A DNA stretch of 64,000 nucleotides, from NCBI GenBank assembly GCA_964500675.1, contig CAZCNY010000002.1, forward strand, positions 124,001 to 188,000, written 5' to 3'. Below, one piece after another: positions 60,719 to 64,000 of this stretch. The stretch is from CAMLJR01 sp964500675. GTDB taxonomy: Bacteria > Pseudomonadota > Gammaproteobacteria > Pseudomonadales > CAMLJR01. Under the pieces are notes generated by a model. It did not search any database and was not told the origin of the DNA. It worked only from the letters and a program-made list of their open reading frames with translations. Made by a program: the position numbers and the translations under genes. Positions within the stretch are counted from its first letter, which is position 1; each line of letters begins with the position of its first letter.

Positions 60719-61519
60719 ATGCAATTCATCGTCGTGATTCCCGCGCGTCTCGCCTCGACGCGCTTGCCGAATAAACCGCTGCTCGATATCGCGGGCAAAC
60801 CGATGTTGCAGTGGGTGTGGGAGCGCGCGCGGCAGAGCGCGGCGAGCCGCGTCGTCGTCGCCACCGACGATGCGCGTGTGGCCGCGGTGGTCAACGCGTT
60901 CGGCGGCGATGTGTGCATGACCAAAACCACGCACGAATCGGGCACCGACCGCATTCAGGAAGTCGCCGAGCAACTCGATCTCGACGACGATCAGATCATC
61001 GTCAATGTGCAGGGCGATGAACCGCTGATTCCGCCGCGAGTGATCGATCAGGTCGCACAAAATCTCGCGCGCTCGGAACGCGCCGGTATCGCGACACTCG
61101 CGAAACCGATTCGCCAGCGCGACGAGGTGTTCAATCCCAATGTCGTCAAAGTGGTTGTCGACAATACCCTGCACGCGCTGTATTTCAGCCGTGCGCCGAT
61201 TCCCTGGGATCGAGAGGCGTGGAATCGAGAAGCGCGGAACGAAAATACGCTCGCTGCGGCAGCGCATCGCAGCGACACAAAATTGGCGAGCGAATGGGCG
61301 CGGCATATCGGCATCTATGCGTATCGCGCGGGCTTTCTGCATAATTTCGTGCGCTGGCCGGTCGGGCGTTTGGAGCGCCTGGAAAAACTCGAACAATTGC
61401 GCGCGCTCGAAAACGGCGTGGCGATTCATGTCGACGAATCGTGGGAGGAAATCCCACCCGGTGTCGATACCGCTGCCGATCTTGAACGCGTGCGCGCGAT
61501 ATTGGCCGCGCTGCAATGA
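60719..61519 (+). CDS. kdsB: 3-deoxy-manno-octulosonate cytidylyltransferase
   Basis: A 266-residue enzyme that activates KDO with CTP for lipopolysaccharide core synthesis. PARLASTRLPNKPLLDIAGK is at the N-terminus, then NVQGDEPLIPP and the HIGIYAYR motif. Residues 164-173 carry an in-frame 15-bp duplication (DREAW, NREAR). The next gene overlaps the stop by 4 bp. Confidence 0.95.
   Translation: MQFIVVIPARLASTRLPNKPLLDIAGKPMLQWVWERARQSAASRVVVATDDARVAAVVNAFGGDVCMTKTTHESGTDRIQEVAEQLDLDDDQIIVNVQGDEPLIPPRVIDQVAQNLARSERAGIATLAKPIRQRDEVFNPNVVKVVVDNTLHALYFSRAPIPWDREAWNREARNENTLAAAAHRSDTKLASEWARHIGIYAYRAGFLHNFVRWPVGRLERLEKLEQLRALENGVAIHVDESWEEIPPGVDTAADLERVRAILAALQ
61208..61237. repeat. 15-bp in-frame duplication inside kdsB
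   Basis: Units at 61208 and 61223 read GATCGAGAGGCGTGG and AATCGAGAAGCGCGG. They encode a doubled five-residue block (DREAW, NREAR) in a loop of KdsB. Confidence 0.7.
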
Positions 61520-62034
61520 GCGTTAATGTTTTGTTCGTCTGCCTCGGCAATATCTGTCGTTCACCGACCGCGCACGGTGTGTTTCAGCATTTGGTGAATC
61601 GTCACCAATTGCAACATGCGATTGCGGTTGATTCCGCCGGCACCGGCGATTGGCATATCGGTCGCGCACCCGATCGGCGCGCAACCGCAACGGCATTGCG
61701 CCGCGGCTACGATTTGAGTGTGCTGCGCGCGCGACAGGTGTGCGTCGATGATTTTTCGCGCTGCGATTACATTCTCGCGATGGATGCGCAAAATTTAAAA
61801 GATTTGCAGCATCTGCGTCCCGCGCATTTTCGCGGTGAGCTCGGTTTGTTTTTGCCGTACGGAAATAGCGCGGTGCGCGAAGTTCCCGATCCTTATTACG
61901 CCGAGAGCGATAGTTTTGAATACGTGCTCGATCTTGTAGAAAATGCCGCGCAAGGTTTGCTGCGCACGATCGCACGGCAATATAAGTTCCCTCTCCCGCA
62001 GGGCGAGGGGAGTATAAAACATGCAAATCGATGA
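61516..62034 (+). CDS. low-molecular-weight protein-tyrosine phosphatase
   Basis: A 172-residue cytoplasmic phosphatase. The active site VCLGNICRSPTA (Cys-x5-Arg) is near the N-terminus and the general-acid Asp lies in DPYYAESDSFEYV. The last residues (KFPLPQGEGSIKHANR) are encoded by the third copy of a palindromic repeat and are probably not functional. The start overlaps kdsB by 4 bp and the end overlaps murB by 14 bp. Confidence 0.92.
   Translation: MSVNVLFVCLGNICRSPTAHGVFQHLVNRHQLQHAIAVDSAGTGDWHIGRAPDRRATATALRRGYDLSVLRARQVCVDDFSRCDYILAMDAQNLKDLQHLRPAHFRGELGLFLPYGNSAVREVPDPYYAESDSFEYVLDLVENAAQGLLRTIARQYKFPLPQGEGSIKHANR
61986..62012. repeat. G/C-rich palindromic repeat, copy 3 (inside the 3' end of the LMW phosphatase gene)
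   Basis: GTTCCCTCTCCCGCAGGGCG is followed by AGGGGAG. It differs from copy 2 by one base in the stem. It provides the last phosphatase codons and lies just before the murB start. Confidence 0.8.
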
Positions 62035-63052
62035 GCACGTCGATTTAACCGCATTCAACACGCTCGCGTTGCCCGCGCGCGCACGCTATTACACGCGCGC
62101 GGAAAATGTTGTGGATATTCACGCGGCGATCGCATGGGCGCGGCAACGGCGGGTGCCGCTGCTGCCGCTCGGCGGCGGCAGCAACGTCGTGTTGCGCGGC
62201 GAATTTCCAGGGCTGGTGTTGCATATCGCGCTGCATGGCAAAACGCTCGCGCGGCGCGACGATTATATCGAGGTGCGTGCCGCCGCCGGTGAAAACTGGC
62301 ATGAACTGGTGCAGTGGACGTTGCAACAGCGCGCCTACGGGCTTGAAAACCTCACACTGATTCCAGGCACCGCGGGCGCCGCGCCGATTCAAAATATCGG
62401 TGCGTACGGTGTCGAGCTGTCGCAATTTCTGCATGCGGTGCGCGGTGTCAAAATCGACGAGAATCGAGTGCTCGAATTATCCGCGGCGCAATGTGAACTC
62501 GGTTATCGCGACAGTGTTTTCAAACACGCACTGCGCGATAATTTTATCGTTACCGAAATCGTTTTACATCTGCGCGCAAACTTTATCGCTGCCATCGATT
62601 ACCCCGCGCTGCGCGAGCAATTTTCTGATGCAGCCACGATCGATGCGCTGCAAATCGAGCGTGCGGTGCGCGCGATTCGCCAGCGTAAATTGCCCGATCC
62701 GACACAGTGGCCCAACGCGGGCAGCTTTTTTAAAAATCCCGTGATCGCTTCGGAAAAGTTCGCGGCGCTGCAAAAAAATTTTGCGGATATACCGCACTTT
62801 TCCGTGCATGGTGCTGTTGAGTCGACGCAGTGCGGCGAGAAAATTCCCGCCGCGTGGCTGATCGATCGCTGCGGCTGGAAAGGACGTCGCCTGGGTACGG
62901 TGGGCGTCCACAGCCAGCAGGCGCTGGTACTGATTCACTACGGCGGCGGCGATGCCGAGGCGCTGCTCGCGCTGGCGGCACACATTCAAGATGATGTCGC
63001 GCAGCGGTTCGCTATCGCTTTGGAGTTGGAGCCCGGCGTATACGGCAGCTGA
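62021..63052 (+). CDS. murB: UDP-N-acetylenolpyruvoylglucosamine reductase
   Basis: A 343-residue flavoenzyme (type I) that makes UDP-N-acetylmuramic acid for peptidoglycan. The FAD region is LPLGGGSNVVLRGEFPGLVL, followed by LIPGTAGAAPIQNIGAYGVE, and GSFFKNPVI near residue 231. The sequence ends in ALELEPGVYGS. The start is inside the end of the phosphatase gene, with GAGGGGAG upstream in the palindromic repeat copy 3. Confidence 0.95.
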   Translation: MQIDEHVDLTAFNTLALPARARYYTRAENVVDIHAAIAWARQRRVPLLPLGGGSNVVLRGEFPGLVLHIALHGKTLARRDDYIEVRAAAGENWHELVQWTLQQRAYGLENLTLIPGTAGAAPIQNIGAYGVELSQFLHAVRGVKIDENRVLELSAAQCELGYRDSVFKHALRDNFIVTEIVLHLRANFIAAIDYPALREQFSDAATIDALQIERAVRAIRQRKLPDPTQWPNAGSFFKNPVIASEKFAALQKNFADIPHFSVHGAVESTQCGEKIPAAWLIDRCGWKGRRLGTVGVHSQQALVLIHYGGGDAEALLALAAHIQDDVAQRFAIALELEPGVYGS

Positions 63053-63179
63053 TCCGCGTGCGCGGCTGACCTAATCGCCGGTGGCTGGCCCAATCGCTGG
63101 TGGCTGACAAGCGCGTTAGAAGCAGGCAATATGCAATCGGTTTGTTGAGGGATATAAACATAAAAAGGGTGAAGTGGTA

Positions 63180-63824
63180 GTGATTCGGATATTGTTGGCG
63201 GACGATCATGATTTGGTACGCACCGGCATCGAGCGGTTGCTCGCCGATATCGACGACATGACGGTGGTGGGGCACGCGACGAGCGGTGAGGAAGCGGTGC
63301 AGCGCAGCCGCGAATTGCAGCCCGATGTGGTGTTGATGGATGTGCGCATGCCCGGCATCGGCGGTCTTGAAGCGACGCGCAAAATTACCGGGCGCGATCC
63401 CCGCATCAAAGTCGTCGCGGTGAGCGCGTGGGACGATGATCCATTGCCGTCGCGGCTGTTGCAGGCCGGGGCCTCGGGTTATGTCGCCAAGGGTGCGCCC
63501 TTCGATGACGTGATCAAAGCGATTCGCAAGGTGATGGCCGGGCAGCGCTATTTGAGCGCGGGTGTCGCCGAGCAGATGGCGCTCAAGCAATTCGATGGCG
63601 GCGCGGCGTCGCCGTTTGAAAAATTATCGGAGCGCGAACTGCAAATCGCCATCATGGTGGTGAATTGCGAGAAGGTGCAGGACATCGCTGAAAAATTGCA
63701 TTTGAGCCCGAAAACGGTCAACAGCTACCGTTATCGCCTATTCGAAAAACTCGGCATCAATAGCGATGTCGAACTCACTTATCTCGCGATCAAGCATGGC
63801 TTGGTCGATATGCCTGAGCGTTAA
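63180..63824 (+). CDS. gacA: GacA/UvrY-type response regulator
   Basis: A 214-residue NarL/FixJ regulator. The receiver has LLADDHDLVRTGIERLLADI, the phospho-acceptor Asp in VLMDVRMPG, and the Lys in YVAKGAP. The LuxR-type HTH is LSERELQIAIMVVNCEKVQD followed by LHLSPKTVNSYRYR. I take the GTG at 63180, because it gives the usual MIRILLADDH start and has AAGGG nine bases upstream; GTG 63174 is possible. It controls regulatory sRNAs in related bacteria. uvrC follows, as in most gammaproteobacteria. Confidence 0.93.
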   Translation: MIRILLADDHDLVRTGIERLLADIDDMTVVGHATSGEEAVQRSRELQPDVVLMDVRMPGIGGLEATRKITGRDPRIKVVAVSAWDDDPLPSRLLQAGASGYVAKGAPFDDVIKAIRKVMAGQRYLSAGVAEQMALKQFDGGAASPFEKLSERELQIAIMVVNCEKVQDIAEKLHLSPKTVNSYRYRLFEKLGINSDVELTYLAIKHGLVDMPER

Positions 63825-63830
63825 ATAATT

Positions 63831-63886
63831 CCCTCGCCCCCGGCCCCTCTCCCGCGGGACTCAAAGGGCCCAAAGGAGAGGGGGAA
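63831..63886. repeat. G/C-rich palindromic repeat, copy 4 (between gacA and uvrC)
   Basis: A longer, compound version of the element: CCCCTCTCCC and GGAGAGGGGG flank a GGGACTCAAAGGGCCC-type centre. It fills most of the 68-bp gap between gacA and uvrC, close to the uvrC ribosome binding region. Confidence 0.75.
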
Positions 63887-63892
63887 AATCAG

Positions 63893-64000
63893 ATGCAAGT
63901 CGATAGTTTCGATCCCCAGGCATTTCTCAAAACCGTCACGGGCAAACCCGGCGTGTATCAAATGCTCGACGGCGCCGGCGCCGTGCTTTATGTCGGGAAG
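63893..64000 (+). CDS. uvrC: excinuclease ABC subunit C (3' part outside window)
   Basis: The first 36 codons read MQVDSFDPQAFLKTVTG and KPGVYQMLDGAGAVLYVGK, the N-terminal GIY-YIG nuclease start of UvrC. The gene continues beyond the window. It is in the order gacA-uvrC that is typical of gammaproteobacteria. Confidence 0.9.
   Translation, partial: MQVDSFDPQAFLKTVTGKPGVYQMLDGAGAVLYVGK

Overview
The window looks like chromosome from a free-living gammaproteobacterium on the Pseudomonas/Cellvibrio/Spongiibacter side. GltX, MnmC, DusA, HrpA, MurB type I, GacA-UvrC and the block comEC-exbB-exbD-lpxK-kdsB-ptp-murB all have gammaproteobacterial character. The order mlaA ... response regulator/PP2C - STAS - tal - dusA recalls pseudomonads. 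These taxonomic statements rest on recognition of families and gene order, not on a search.

Positions 1-21.2 kb are an accessory catabolic region. It holds several SDR dehydrogenases, a Zn-alcohol dehydrogenase, an alkylsulfatase-like metallo-beta-lactamase-fold protein, a sulfotransferase-family protein, a VOC protein, a cytochrome P450 with its own [2Fe-2S] ferredoxin, a Rieske oxygenase alpha subunit with a small unknown partner, an aldo/keto reductase, a molybdopterin oxidoreductase, a TonB-dependent receptor and a methylmalonate-semialdehyde dehydrogenase. TetR (two), AraC and LysR regulators sit among them. I infer uptake and stepwise oxidation of a hydrophobic compound (terpenoid, steroid or branched alkyl type) ending in short-chain acyl-CoA; the substrate cannot be read from the sequence.

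Positions 21-46.6 kb are mostly core genes: glutaminyl cyclase, ComFB-like protein, MnmC, a full Opp/Dpp-type peptide ABC transporter (the OppC-like permease carries an apparent fibronectin-III-like insert), a coiled-coil periplasmic protein, FadD-type ligase, HrpA, MlaA, PilZ protein, response regulator/PP2C with STAS partner, TerB-like protein, transaldolase, DusA, a tyrosine phosphatase and GltX. A tRNA-Ala(GGC) follows and is the attachment target of a decayed island at 46.7-48.9 kb (integrase, one AT-rich unknown gene, truncated AlpA-like gene).

Positions 48.9-55.8 kb hold a PEP-CTERM protein, a TMEM175-like channel protein, a carboxymuconolactone decarboxylase-family protein, a patatin/DUF3734 protein beside 3-hydroxybutyrate dehydrogenase, a GST and two conserved unknowns. 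Positions 55.9-63 kb carry the envelope block comEC-exbB-exbD-lpxK-kdsB-ptp-murB, then gacA and the start of uvrC.

Two sequence-level traits cut across the window. A G/C-rich palindromic repeat recurs at gene ends (30.45, 60.67, 61.99 and 63.83 kb) and twice supplies the C-terminal codons of a gene. Short, slightly diverged tandem duplications of 14-24 bp occur both between genes and, in multiples of three, inside dusA, lpxK and kdsB.
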